A stretch of DNA of 47,114 nt. It comes from Methanobacteriota archaeon. Its GTDB lineage: Archaea > Thermoplasmatota > Poseidoniia > Poseidoniales > Thalassarchaeaceae. Made by a program: the position numbers and the translations under genes. This document shows positions 27,743-36,539 of the stretch, in pieces (within the stretch, counting starts at the first letter, position 1; every line of letters starts with the position of its first letter). The notes under the pieces are model-generated. The model was not told where the DNA came from and ran no database searches. It saw nothing but the letters and a program-made list of their open reading frames with translations. The DNA lies in the NCBI GenBank assembly GCA_011523055.1, contig WTHQ01000032.1, positions 1 through 47,114 on the forward strand, read 5' to 3'.

Positions 27743-28846
27743 ATGGCAAAGAAGGACACCTATCTGGCTCTTCTGAGACGGGGCATAGATGAAACCACGT
27801 CTCAGCTACTGTCTGAATCCGGACTCAAGATCGGTGATCTCAAAAAACTGGACGAAGACAAGTTAGTTAGCAACTACGGAATAAAAAAGGAAATCGCGAA
27901 ATCGGTGATCGAGTCAGTAAAATCCGGACCTAGAGCCTCAAGTAGGCAGAGATTCCTCGCAGACGTCATTACCAAAGGGGGTGCTCCAAAAAAGGTCGAC
28001 AGGATCCAGGAGCAGCGCTTCAAGAGGGAGCAGAAGGACCTTCTTCAACAGCTCAATGAAAAGAGGGAGGAACAGAGAGTCGCGAGGGTCGAGTCCTTCA
28101 GGAACAAAAAACTCGTGATGAACCGACTCGGCAAGACGGTCGAATTAATCGTGAAGCTAGAAACGATTTTCGACGAAGAGGCGAAGGACGAGCAGCGGTC
28201 CAAGCTCAAGGACCAACTGGAGACCAGGGGCCTAGAGGCCGCTCGTGACCACGAGATGCTCGAGCTGGATGGCACCCCTCAAGACATAGTGGACTTCAGG
28301 AGGAAAATAGCGCCAATCCTCTGCCTCCATGCCTGCCCACACTGTGGAGACGAAATGGACCCTCGGGGCTCGTCCATAATCGAGGACCCACGGGACTTCA
28401 AGTTCGTTTGCTGGGAGTGCGAAGAGGAATTCCACGCAGGGCTCGCCACCGTCGTGGGAGAGAGGATTTCTGACCCAGACTCCGCATCATGGATCACCAT
28501 CGACCCGAACAGGGGGCCAAGGGACCCGATCGTCGCCCCTCCGTCCAAGTCAAGCGCTGACGCAGTGGCGGACTCAGTCACCAGGGAAATAGAAGCCACA
28601 GGGGCCGCTGCGAGCCAGATCTCAGCCTCCATGGAGTCGAGCAAGCTATCTGGAACCCTAATGGAAATTGACGATTGGATCGAGAAGACACTCAAGGAGA
28701 AGGGGTACATTCAGGCGCAAGAGCATCGGGAGAATTTCATCATCGCGACAGGAGCAGGGGCGACTAAATTCAACAAGTGGATGAAAAAGGCCGGACTGTA
28801 CTTCAACAAACAGTCTGGGAAGTGGACTAGATGGGAGGACCGTTGA
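27743..28846 (+). CDS. Uncharacterised protein with basic coiled-coil region and CxxC zinc ribbon
   Basis: 368 aa; N-term MAKKDTYLALLRRGIDETTSQLLSESGLKIGDLKKL (HhH-like), KRI/EK-rich helix, CPHCGDEM...CWECEEEF ribbon, C-term LMEIDDWIEKTLKEKGYIQAQEHRENFIIATG. Confidence 0.72.
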   Translation: MAKKDTYLALLRRGIDETTSQLLSESGLKIGDLKKLDEDKLVSNYGIKKEIAKSVIESVKSGPRASSRQRFLADVITKGGAPKKVDRIQEQRFKREQKDLLQQLNEKREEQRVARVESFRNKKLVMNRLGKTVELIVKLETIFDEEAKDEQRSKLKDQLETRGLEAARDHEMLELDGTPQDIVDFRRKIAPILCLHACPHCGDEMDPRGSSIIEDPRDFKFVCWECEEEFHAGLATVVGERISDPDSASWITIDPNRGPRDPIVAPPSKSSADAVADSVTREIEATGAAASQISASMESSKLSGTLMEIDDWIEKTLKEKGYIQAQEHRENFIIATGAGATKFNKWMKKAGLYFNKQSGKWTRWEDR

Positions 28847-29163
28847 AATCGAGAAAAACCGTTGGTCGCGAGGAATCAACAACGGTTCGCTTCTTCCGAG
28901 GCTCCCTGCCAATTGGCACCTCATCGAGCAAAGACTCAATGGCCGTCATTGACCATGCGGAGGCCGCTGATGTTTCCATCCCGACGAACTGTACCTCTGG
29001 CACCTGCGGCACATGCCTTGTTCGCTTGATGTCCGGACACGTTGAAATTCCGGAACCCATTCCACCAGGTATCGACGATTTCCTGATTGGCCAAGGAGGG
29101 GTTCTAGCATGTTGTATGTCCCCCACCGGGGACATAGAAGTAGACACTATCCCACCAATTTGA
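28831..29163 (+). CDS. Plant-type [2Fe-2S] ferredoxin
   Basis: NCTSGTCGTCLVRLMSGHVEIPEPIPPGIDDFLIGQGGVLACCMSPTGDIEV: Cx4Cx2C...C pattern. Confidence 0.9.
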   Translation: MGGPLKSRKTVGREESTTVRFFRGSLPIGTSSSKDSMAVIDHAEAADVSIPTNCTSGTCGTCLVRLMSGHVEIPEPIPPGIDDFLIGQGGVLACCMSPTGDIEVDTIPPI

Positions 29164-29172
29164 GGCGATGGC

Positions 29173-29358
29173 ATGGATACAGACCTAATCGCGATAATCA
29201 TCATCGACATCCTGGGAATATCGGTCTTCATCTGGTTTCTGTCCAGCCGCCTTTCGATGAAGCTCAAGGTGATCGAGGAAAGAAAGTCAAGGAGATCGAG
29301 TAACGGATCAAATGCCCTGGATGGCGAGGGCGCACGAGATGGCTCCGAAGGCGATTGA
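29173..29358 (+). CDS. Small single-TM hypothetical protein
   Basis: 61 aa with one hydrophobic helix (LIAIIIIDILGISVFIWFLSSRL) then basic tail; same strand, 9 nt after ferredoxin stop. Confidence 0.5.
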   Translation: MDTDLIAIIIIDILGISVFIWFLSSRLSMKLKVIEERKSRRSSNGSNALDGEGARDGSEGD

Positions 29359-29381
29359 GGGTGGAATCACTGACTCTCGCC

Positions 29382-29651
29382 TCATGACCTCAGGGCAGCA
29401 CTCCACTCCTCGGCACCCGGTATCTCAACCACTACTATCTCGATGGACTTGACATCGCTGTGGGTTCCAAACTCACCCAACAACAAAGACAGGTCATAGA
29501 GACAGCATGGGCAGTGGGGCATTTTCGGCCTAATCCACAACTTCACTTCACCAATTTCGCTAACCACCATGCTCTTGAGAACGTCCTGGGACTTCATTGG
29601 AAATCCATGGGGGTCCGTCCTGTCTTTCAGTAGGCGGAGGGCCGCTCTCAT
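29382..29651 (-). CDS. Small protein with possible MIP18/DUF59-like fold
   Basis: MRAALRLLKDRTDPHGFPMKSQDVLKSMVVSEIGEVKLWIRPKMPHCPCCLYDLSLLLGEF...VKSIEIVVVEIPGAEEW: pattern beta-CP-helix-(V.I.V)-P.W as in DUF59. Start at M22 of the track ORF avoids overlap. Confidence 0.55.
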   Translation of the reverse strand: MRAALRLLKDRTDPHGFPMKSQDVLKSMVVSEIGEVKLWIRPKMPHCPCCLYDLSLLLGEFGTHSDVKSIEIVVVEIPGAEEWSAALRS

Positions 29652-29679
29652 GGCGCCCTTCCTAGCCCTCGAACTCAAA

Positions 29680-30924
29680 TCACCACTCCATGTGGTACGG
29701 CAGCCTACTCCCACCTGTCAAGCAACTCAGCCCGTTCTTCGTAGCCACCCAAGTGTCCTCGATCCCAATGGCACCGTCATCGAAAACAGCCTTCGGTTCG
29801 ATGGCCATGGTGCATCCAGCGTGCATGGGCTGATCGAAACCACTTGCCAAAACGGGTGACTCATCCAACTCTAATCCGACAGAATGCCCGAGAAACCTTG
29901 CTTGATTCGGAGGCATCCCCATCAGGTTGTCCTTGTACCCCAACTCGTTTGACAGTGCCTTGCCCTCTGCCCATGCTTCTGCGCATGTGCCGCCTCTCCC
30001 TAGGATGGAAACCAACCCATCACTCACTTGGACCATGTCGTCAAGTCGTTGGTCCCACTCGTCACCCATGCTACCAGAACTGAACATCCGAGTGCAGTCT
30101 GATACGTAGCCTCGATGGACATGGACGACGTCAACCAAGACAGGCTCACCATCCACGATCTTCTTGTGACCTGCCCCCAATGGTGCGTTTGGACTGGATC
30201 CAGATCCGCCAACTGCTGAATCGAAGAAAGACGGGATTCCGCCCGATCGTCCGGACACTACCACGGCCCTATCGCAGTCCATTGGCCATCTCCTCATCAT
30301 TATCCTCCCACCAAACCCATCTTCTCGACTCACTGACTCGGCGATAGAGGCGATCTCCAACTCCGACATGCCTCTTCCCCCCTCCTCCAGCACTCTGTTG
30401 AACATCCTCTCGTTGATCGCCCCAGACTCCTGGATCATGGAGACCTCCCATTCGGACTTCGTCTCCCGTAGGCCATGGATAATCCGTGAGATGTTCGCTA
30501 TCGGATTGCAAAATCCAGAGAGGCGGGCCGAGAGGAAGTCCCTTCGGGCTGAAGGCAGGGTATCGCATGCCATTCCAGGCATCTCACTCACCCCAATCTT
30601 CCTCAATTCAAGCTCGATCTCGGATGACCTTGGTTGACTTGAGATAACGTTTGGCGCGTCGGAACCACCGGATTCCCACCTCGCCCTCGACAGTGACTTC
30701 CTCACCCAATGGGTCGTCTCGACACCCGAGTCGGTCGCACCGACAATCAGCATCCCATTCTGACGGCCCCCCGTAAGCCAATACAACCCAACTGGGTCCT
30801 CGATCACCACAGACTCAATGTTCTGATCCAACAAGGCGTCCGCTAACCTTTCTCTGCGAATCAGCAACTCCGGGACTGGCACGCGCCAGTCTTGGTCCCC
30901 CGGGCCGGAGACTTCGAAACTCAT
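29680..30924 (-). CDS. M24 family Xaa-Pro peptidase
   Basis: VLVDVVHVHRGYVSDCTRMF, GHSVGLELDESPVLASGFDQPMHAGCTMAIEPKAVF...GIEDTWVAT metallopeptidase M24 ligands. Confidence 0.92.
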   Translation of the reverse strand: MSFEVSGPGDQDWRVPVPELLIRRERLADALLDQNIESVVIEDPVGLYWLTGGRQNGMLIVGATDSGVETTHWVRKSLSRARWESGGSDAPNVISSQPRSSEIELELRKIGVSEMPGMACDTLPSARRDFLSARLSGFCNPIANISRIIHGLRETKSEWEVSMIQESGAINERMFNRVLEEGGRGMSELEIASIAESVSREDGFGGRIMMRRWPMDCDRAVVVSGRSGGIPSFFDSAVGGSGSSPNAPLGAGHKKIVDGEPVLVDVVHVHRGYVSDCTRMFSSGSMGDEWDQRLDDMVQVSDGLVSILGRGGTCAEAWAEGKALSNELGYKDNLMGMPPNQARFLGHSVGLELDESPVLASGFDQPMHAGCTMAIEPKAVFDDGAIGIEDTWVATKNGLSCLTGGSRLPYHMEW

Positions 30925-31010
30925 GCCCACTCGCCAAGGTGGTCGCGAATAGATGGTTCGTTGCCATTTTCACACCACACGATCAAAACCAAGTTGCTCT
31001 ACGGGGATAC

Positions 31011-32273
31011 GTGACCAAGGTCCTTGGGCTTGACCAGGTTCGACTAGATGGCCTCAGGGTCCTGTTCCGCGGGGACCTGAACCTGCCAATCGACCCCGTA
31101 AGCGGGAGTTTCCTGGACGACTCGAGATTGCAGAAGGTGGTCCCCTCCCTACGGAAGCTGGAGGGATCCTCTGTCGTGATCATGGCCCACCAGTCCAGGC
31201 CGGGAAGATCCGATTTCACAGATCTAAGCCAACACTCGAAGAGGCTCTCCGAGATTCTGGACAGGCCAGTTGATTTCGTTGATGACATCTGCGGCCCAAG
31301 GGCCGTGAAAGCAATACACTCAATTCGGCCAGGCGGCATACTCGTCTTGAACAACATCCGCATGCATCCCGACGAGATCAACCTGAAGGGGGAAATAGCC
31401 AGCCAGGAGGAGTCTGACATAGTTAGGCTACTGTGGCCACACTTCGACCTCTATGTGAACGACGCCTTCGGCGCTGCCCACAGGTCATCCCCGAGTCTCA
31501 CTGGCTTCACTCGAAAGCTGCCATCGGTTGCCGGCTCCTTGATGAGTACCGAGATCGAGGCGCTTTCGATCGCCCTCGAGGACCCACCGAGGCCCTACGT
31601 CGCCCTGTTGGGCGGCGCCAAGGCAGACGACTCTCTGAGGGTCGCGTCGAACTTGCTGGAGAGGAGCCTCGTGGATCGCGTGGCCTTCCTTGGCGTCGTT
31701 GGCAATTTCATGCTGCTTGCTGACGGTCACGACATCGGGAGGGGCAACTCCGATTTCGCTATCAACCAATCTCAGCCGAACGCGGAGGCTGCTCTTGACA
31801 TGGCAAGGTCGATCCTGAGCAAATTCAGGGATCGGGTGGTGTTGCCCAAGGACCTGGCCATCGAGGTCAATGGCTCTCGGGAGCACATCTCTTTGGGGGA
31901 CTTGCCAACGGACTTCCCGATATACGACGTCGGATTGGGCACACTGGAGAACCTACGGCCGATCATAATGGGGGCAGCATGCGTGTTGTGGAACGGACCG
32001 GCATCGTACTTCGAGAAGGAGGATTTCGCACATGGGACCATGGAGGTGTTGAACCTCTGCCTAGAGACACCTGCCATGACGATAATCGGTGGCGGTCATA
32101 CGAGCGCCCTGGTGGAGGCACGCGGGGTCGCCGATCAAGTAACGCACAACAGCTCGGGGGGTGGAGCCACACTCACGATGCTCTCTGGAGGGGACATGCC
32201 CGTGATCAGGTCTTTGCTGGAATCAAATGGCGCCAGCCGAGCTGCCCTCTCGGAGAGGGGGCTGTTGCGCTGA
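31011..32273 (+). CDS. pgk: Phosphoglycerate kinase
   Basis: LRVLFRGDLNLPID, VVIMAHQSRPGRSDF, LLGGAKADDSLRVASNLLERSLVDRVAFLGVV, NGPASYFEKEDFAHGT, TIIGGGHTSALVE...HNSSGGGATLTMLSGGDMP. GTG start at 31011 proposed. Confidence 0.92.
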   Translation: MTKVLGLDQVRLDGLRVLFRGDLNLPIDPVSGSFLDDSRLQKVVPSLRKLEGSSVVIMAHQSRPGRSDFTDLSQHSKRLSEILDRPVDFVDDICGPRAVKAIHSIRPGGILVLNNIRMHPDEINLKGEIASQEESDIVRLLWPHFDLYVNDAFGAAHRSSPSLTGFTRKLPSVAGSLMSTEIEALSIALEDPPRPYVALLGGAKADDSLRVASNLLERSLVDRVAFLGVVGNFMLLADGHDIGRGNSDFAINQSQPNAEAALDMARSILSKFRDRVVLPKDLAIEVNGSREHISLGDLPTDFPIYDVGLGTLENLRPIIMGAACVLWNGPASYFEKEDFAHGTMEVLNLCLETPAMTIIGGGHTSALVEARGVADQVTHNSSGGGATLTMLSGGDMPVIRSLLESNGASRAALSERGLLR

Positions 32274-32350
32274 TGGAGCCACTGGGGAGATTCGAACTCC
32301 CGACCTTCTGATTACGAATCAGACGCTATACCAGGCTAAGCTACAGTGGC
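32274..32350 (-). tRNA. tRNA-Thr (anticodon CGT), encoded 3' CCA
   Basis: Reverse strand GCCACTG TA GCTTAGCCTGGTATAGC G TCTGA TTCGTAA TCAGA AGGTC GGGAG TTCGAAT CTCCC CAGTGGC T CCA folds as a full cloverleaf; U73 discriminator. Confidence 0.95.
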
Positions 32351-32450
32351 AGCAGGTCGGCCAAACCAATAGCCGGAATAAGCAAATCGGTGGCCAATAT
32401 TCGACAAAATACCGGAATCGATGACAAGACATGAAAAATCTGCCAACAGA

Positions 32451-32461
32451 CTTAATTTTAG
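32451..32461 (+). promoter_or_regulatory. Candidate archaeal TATA box for the 172-aa membrane protein
   Basis: cttaattttag centred about 24 nt upstream of ATG 32480 in an AT-richer intergenic stretch. Confidence 0.4.
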
Positions 32462-32479
32462 AACGATTGACCCTGAAAC

Positions 32480-32998
32480 ATGACAATAGAAGGCGCACCG
32501 TCTCTTCCACCTGCCAGCACAACGATCGTATATGCAGATCAAAAGAGTGGAGGGCCGAGGGTTTTCGGAGCACTCGCAATGCTGTTTGGAGGCATGGGGG
32601 TCATAGGTTCACTGCTTGAAATAGGGAGAGCTGGAGATACAATCGACCTCTTCAGTGCCGATGAGACCTCATACTCGTTTTGGTTTTATGTGGACCCAAT
32701 TCTTGGTATTGCATCAGCCGCATTGTTCGCTTACGCAGGTTTCCTACTCTGGAATTACAAGAAGAAGGGAGTATGGATGGGATTGGGCGCTGTGGGTATC
32801 AACACAGTAAACGGCGTACTTGGTTCAATAATTATCGGAATGATCACGGAGGAGGTCGGAGAGGAGGCGGGCCTCGATGGGTTCGGGGCCCTAATCACCT
32901 CCGGTGGATTATTCCTAACCGCTATCGGGGCCGTGTGTTGTGGCCTCATCGTCTTGCTACCACTCTTCATGAATGGGAACGATCTAGACGATGAGTGA
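32480..32998 (+). CDS. Multi-pass membrane protein, unknown function
   Basis: 172 aa with ~4 hydrophobic segments (VFGALAMLFGGMGVIGSLLEI, LGIASAALFAYAGFLLW, GAVGINTVNGVLGSIIIGMI, GLFLTAIGAVCCGLIVLLPLFM). Confidence 0.75.
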   Translation: MTIEGAPSLPPASTTIVYADQKSGGPRVFGALAMLFGGMGVIGSLLEIGRAGDTIDLFSADETSYSFWFYVDPILGIASAALFAYAGFLLWNYKKKGVWMGLGAVGINTVNGVLGSIIIGMITEEVGEEAGLDGFGALITSGGLFLTAIGAVCCGLIVLLPLFMNGNDLDDE

Positions 32999-34390
32999 TC
33001 AAACCAACTCACCAACTTCGACTATTCCAGCGAGTCGGCAAGATACGTCAGATAGCAATGATGTCAGCGAATCTCTTGTGAGAGCCTCAGCGCGCATTAC
33101 TAGGACAGGCTCCGTGTTCGATGGCCTGCAAAGGAACCAACCCTCGGGATATACCACCCTGACTCCATCGATCTTGAGACAGGGCAGTTCCGAGAACGCA
33201 TTCTCTACAAGTCCCATGATCTGGCCCCTTTCGCCCTCATAGCGGATCTTGTTCTCTCCTGTGGAGGGGAAGGAGGGGATGGTGGCCAGCAAGTCGCTGA
33301 ACCTGGAGAATTCACCATTGGCCCCAACCCTCCTGGCGACCAGCTCGATCAACCTGGCGCTGTTGTACAGGGAGCAGTCGTGCCCGTTCCAGCGATCGTT
33401 GAAAAACAGGTGACCGGACATCTCCCCGGCGAACATAATGCCTGGTCGTTCTGACAACTCCCTCTTCATGAAAGAGTGACCTGTCCTGACCATCACTGGA
33501 GAGCCTCCTGATTGCTCTATTGATTGCTCTACCCCCATGCTGCATTTCACATCGAACAGTATGGTCCGTGACTCCTCGGAGGCATCTTCCCCCAGGCTCC
33601 CTAGGAGGTCCCTCGCGAAAATCCCAATCAGCCTGTCAGGGTGAACGAAGACACCATCCTCATCAACGACGCCTATTCGATCGCCGTCCCCATCGATCCC
33701 AATGCCGAACTCACAACCTGACTCGGTGACCAAATCAGAAAGTTGGACCATGTTCTCCTGCCTCGTGGGATCAGCTGGGTGAGCCGGACTTTCCGAGTCC
33801 CATGAACAGTTCAGTTCCACCAGATCCACACCCAATTTAGCGCAAAGTTCCGTGACGAACGGGCCGGCGACGGCGTTTGCCGAGTCGATGGCGACCCTCA
33901 CCCTTCTGGGGAGTGGGCCGACATCCCCTACGATCGTGTCGATCACAGAGTGGTGGTATTCTGTCATGTCGACAACGCTACCGGTAGTACCCGCCACGGG
34001 CTTTCCAGGGGAGTCGAAGACTGCCTTCAGGCCCTGGAGGCCCTTGCCAGCCAGTGGTAGCCCCTCGGTCACGATCTTGAATCCGTTGTATTCCGGCGGG
34101 TTGTGGCTGGCGGTTATCGCGATCGCGGAGTCGACATCGAGGTCGATAGCTGACCGGTACACCACCCCTGTGGGGGCCACTCCGAGATCGATGACATTGC
34201 AGCCTGACTCAATTATCCCCTGGATCAATTCCACCTTGAGAGACTCGCCCGATGTTCTGATGTCCCTCCCCACAGCAATGGAGCTTGACTTTGTGAACTC
34301 GACGATCGCACGACCCAGTCTTCGGCTGAATTCGGGAGATATCTCCTCGCCCACAATGCCCCTAATGTCATAGGCCTTGAACGCGCTCAC
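32999..34390 (-). CDS. Phosphomannomutase/phosphoglucomutase
   Basis: FKAYDIRGIVGEEIS, AIAITASHNPPEYNGFKIV (active-site Ser), GIDGDGDRIGVVDEDG, FAGEMSGHLFF, RPSNTEPVL. Confidence 0.94.
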   Translation of the reverse strand: MSAFKAYDIRGIVGEEISPEFSRRLGRAIVEFTKSSSIAVGRDIRTSGESLKVELIQGIIESGCNVIDLGVAPTGVVYRSAIDLDVDSAIAITASHNPPEYNGFKIVTEGLPLAGKGLQGLKAVFDSPGKPVAGTTGSVVDMTEYHHSVIDTIVGDVGPLPRRVRVAIDSANAVAGPFVTELCAKLGVDLVELNCSWDSESPAHPADPTRQENMVQLSDLVTESGCEFGIGIDGDGDRIGVVDEDGVFVHPDRLIGIFARDLLGSLGEDASEESRTILFDVKCSMGVEQSIEQSGGSPVMVRTGHSFMKRELSERPGIMFAGEMSGHLFFNDRWNGHDCSLYNSARLIELVARRVGANGEFSRFSDLLATIPSFPSTGENKIRYEGERGQIMGLVENAFSELPCLKIDGVRVVYPEGWFLCRPSNTEPVLVMRAEALTRDSLTSLLSDVSCRLAGIVEVGELV

Positions 34391-34426
34391 AACTTTGCCA
34401 ATAGGAGTGAGGTCCTAACAATTCCG

Positions 34427-35686
34427 CTAACCGCCCCGTCCCACCGATAGCCGCGACTCCTCTCGAATAGGCAGGTGGATCAACGAGGAGAAGATCCCGA
34501 CCGCTATTCCGATCCACCACACAGTGGTGTAACTTCCATACATGTCGTACAGGACGCCGCCGAGGTACACGCCCACGAAGCTCCCAACTTGGTGGGAGAA
34601 GAACACGATCCCATACAGCGTCGCCATGTATCGAATCCCATAGATGTGCGCAACAAGGCCACTCGTAAGCGGTACCGTCGCCAGCCACAGGAACCCCATT
34701 GCGAAAGAGAATACCAAAACCGTGTTCGCGGTTATCGGAGTGAGGATGAACCAGGCTGCAGCGACCGAGCGCCCCGCGTAGATCCCGGACAAAAGCCACT
34801 TCTTTCCGAATCTCTTACCCGCCCATCCAGCCACGAGCGTGCCGATGATGTTGGCCCCGCCGATGACCGAGATCGCGAACCCCCCCAGTGCTGCTGTGGT
34901 CTCTATCCCAAGGTCGCCACACCACCCAAGTGGGTCGACCGGCGCACTCATCTCGGTCACGAGGGCGGGGAAATGAGCAGTGATGAACGCGAGTTGGTAG
35001 CCACAGGAGAAGAACCCAGCGAAGATCATCATGTAGGAGGGGTCCCTCGCAGCGAGCCTCAGAATCTCTCCGAGGCTCTCCTCCAACTCTTCCTTCGGGA
35101 CTCGGTCAGGGGCCCTCATCATCGGGAGCAGACCCAAAACGAGGATGATAGAAACGGCGAAGATCATGAAGACGGATTGCCAGCTCATGCTCCTCAGAAG
35201 GAAAACCGCGACGGTCGGCCCGACTATCTGGCCTGCTGAGCCGGAAGCGGTGGCGATCGCCAGGCTCATTGCCCTGTGCTCTGGCTTGCTGGCCCTCCCG
35301 ACGACTGCGAGAACGACCCCGAACCCCGTTCCCGCAATTCCGAATCCCACCAGAACCTCGTACAGCTGTATGGCCAGCGGAGAGGTGGCACTGGTCGTAA
35401 GGACAAGGCCAGCCGCGTAGAGCACGGCCCCCAGAACAATGGCCCTGCGATCCCCCAGCTTCTCGGCGAAAGCACCGAAGAAGGGTGCCCCGAAGCCCCA
35501 TGCGAGGTTCTGAATCGCAATCGCCAGACTGAATTCCGACCTTGGCCAGCCGAACTCCTCCTCGATGGGTATCTGGAACACACCGAACGATGCCCTAATC
35601 GCGAATCCCACGAGTACGATTATGCATCCGACGATCAGGACGGGCGTGAAGAGGGAACCACTGTCTCTGGAGGCTCTTGCGTTCAA
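34427..35686 (-). CDS. Major facilitator superfamily transporter
   Basis: 12-TM pattern; FGVFQIPIEEEFGWPRSEFSLAIAIQNLAWGFGAPFFGAFAEKLGDRRAIVLGAVLYAAG. TTG at 35686 overlaps RidA stop and is preferred over 35797. Confidence 0.88.
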   Translation of the reverse strand: MNARASRDSGSLFTPVLIVGCIIVLVGFAIRASFGVFQIPIEEEFGWPRSEFSLAIAIQNLAWGFGAPFFGAFAEKLGDRRAIVLGAVLYAAGLVLTTSATSPLAIQLYEVLVGFGIAGTGFGVVLAVVGRASKPEHRAMSLAIATASGSAGQIVGPTVAVFLLRSMSWQSVFMIFAVSIILVLGLLPMMRAPDRVPKEELEESLGEILRLAARDPSYMMIFAGFFSCGYQLAFITAHFPALVTEMSAPVDPLGWCGDLGIETTAALGGFAISVIGGANIIGTLVAGWAGKRFGKKWLLSGIYAGRSVAAAWFILTPITANTVLVFSFAMGFLWLATVPLTSGLVAHIYGIRYMATLYGIVFFSHQVGSFVGVYLGGVLYDMYGSYTTVWWIGIAVGIFSSLIHLPIREESRLSVGRGG

Positions 35687-36060
35687 GCCCCGCCACTTCC
35701 GAGAAAGGCCTCTGCAACGACCTCGACCTTGGCCTGACCGGGCAGTTCCTTGACGGCGAAGGCGGCTCTTGCTGGCAATATCGTACCCTCCAGCCAACCT
35801 CCGTAGATCTCATTGAAATCAGAAAAGTCACCCATGTCGGTTAGCAGAACGGTGACCTTGACCAAGTCGTGTTTCGAGGATCCAGCCTGGACCAGTAGCG
35901 CCTCAATCTTCTCTAGTGCCCTCTTTGCTTGTTCACTCAGTGAATCCCCGCCGTCTGTCCCAATCTGTCCAGCCACCCAGATGTGATTGCCCACGACGAT
36001 GCATGGGCTGTAGGGGGCTAGTCGCATGCCTCCGAGGTCGATTGATCGCTTCACATTCAT
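35683..36060 (-). CDS. RidA family (YjgF/YER057c/UK114) protein
   Basis: LAPYSPCIVVGNHIWVAGQIGTDGG...KRALEKIEALLVQAGSSKHDLVKVTVLLTDMGDFSDFNEIYGGWL...PARAAFAVKELPGQAKVEVVAEAFL. Confidence 0.95.
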   Translation of the reverse strand: MNVKRSIDLGGMRLAPYSPCIVVGNHIWVAGQIGTDGGDSLSEQAKRALEKIEALLVQAGSSKHDLVKVTVLLTDMGDFSDFNEIYGGWLEGTILPARAAFAVKELPGQAKVEVVAEAFLGSGGA

Positions 36061-36080
36061 TGTAACACCGTGCCTACTTG

Positions 36081-36539
36081 TCAGGCTACATCCCTAATCA
36101 TTTCTATGATCTCGATGTGGTCCCCCGCCACGTTCTCCCTGTTCAACTCGTTAATTCCAACCCACTTGGCTTGGATAGCGTCATCCCCTGCAAGCGGCTC
36201 AGCCCCTTGATCCACATCAACCGTGTAGAACAAACCCACGCAGTGCTTGCGAGGGTCCCTGCCGGGCGAGCCTAAGACACTGAACAGAACTGGACTCCGA
36301 CCAACAAGACCAGTCTCCTCCCGCAGCTCTCGGATGACTGCGTCCAATGGGTCCTCCCCGTAGTCAACGAAGCCCCCGGGGAAGGCCCAGAGGCCCTCCC
36401 ACTCCGGTGGGCTCCTCCCCCTTTTGATCATCAGCAACTCCCTTTCTTCCCCTGTCCCACGAGTTGCTACCGCATCCACAGTCAGAGAGGGTGACCTGTA
36501 GCCATCTTGGCCACATGTCGGGCAGGCCTCAGGAGCCAA
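36081..36539 (-). CDS. NUDIX hydrolase with N-terminal CxxC
   Basis: GGFVDYGEDPLDAVIRELREETGL matches the NUDIX box; N-terminal CPTCGQDGYRSPSL. Confidence 0.93.
   Translation of the reverse strand: MAPEACPTCGQDGYRSPSLTVDAVATRGTGEERELLMIKRGRSPPEWEGLWAFPGGFVDYGEDPLDAVIRELREETGLVGRSPVLFSVLGSPGRDPRKHCVGLFYTVDVDQGAEPLAGDDAIQAKWVGINELNRENVAGDHIEIIEMIRDVA

Noticed and set aside
34475-35239. 254-aa + strand ORF opposite the MFS gene
   Set aside because: Charged low-complexity translation; MFS reading frame shows clear TM periodicity.
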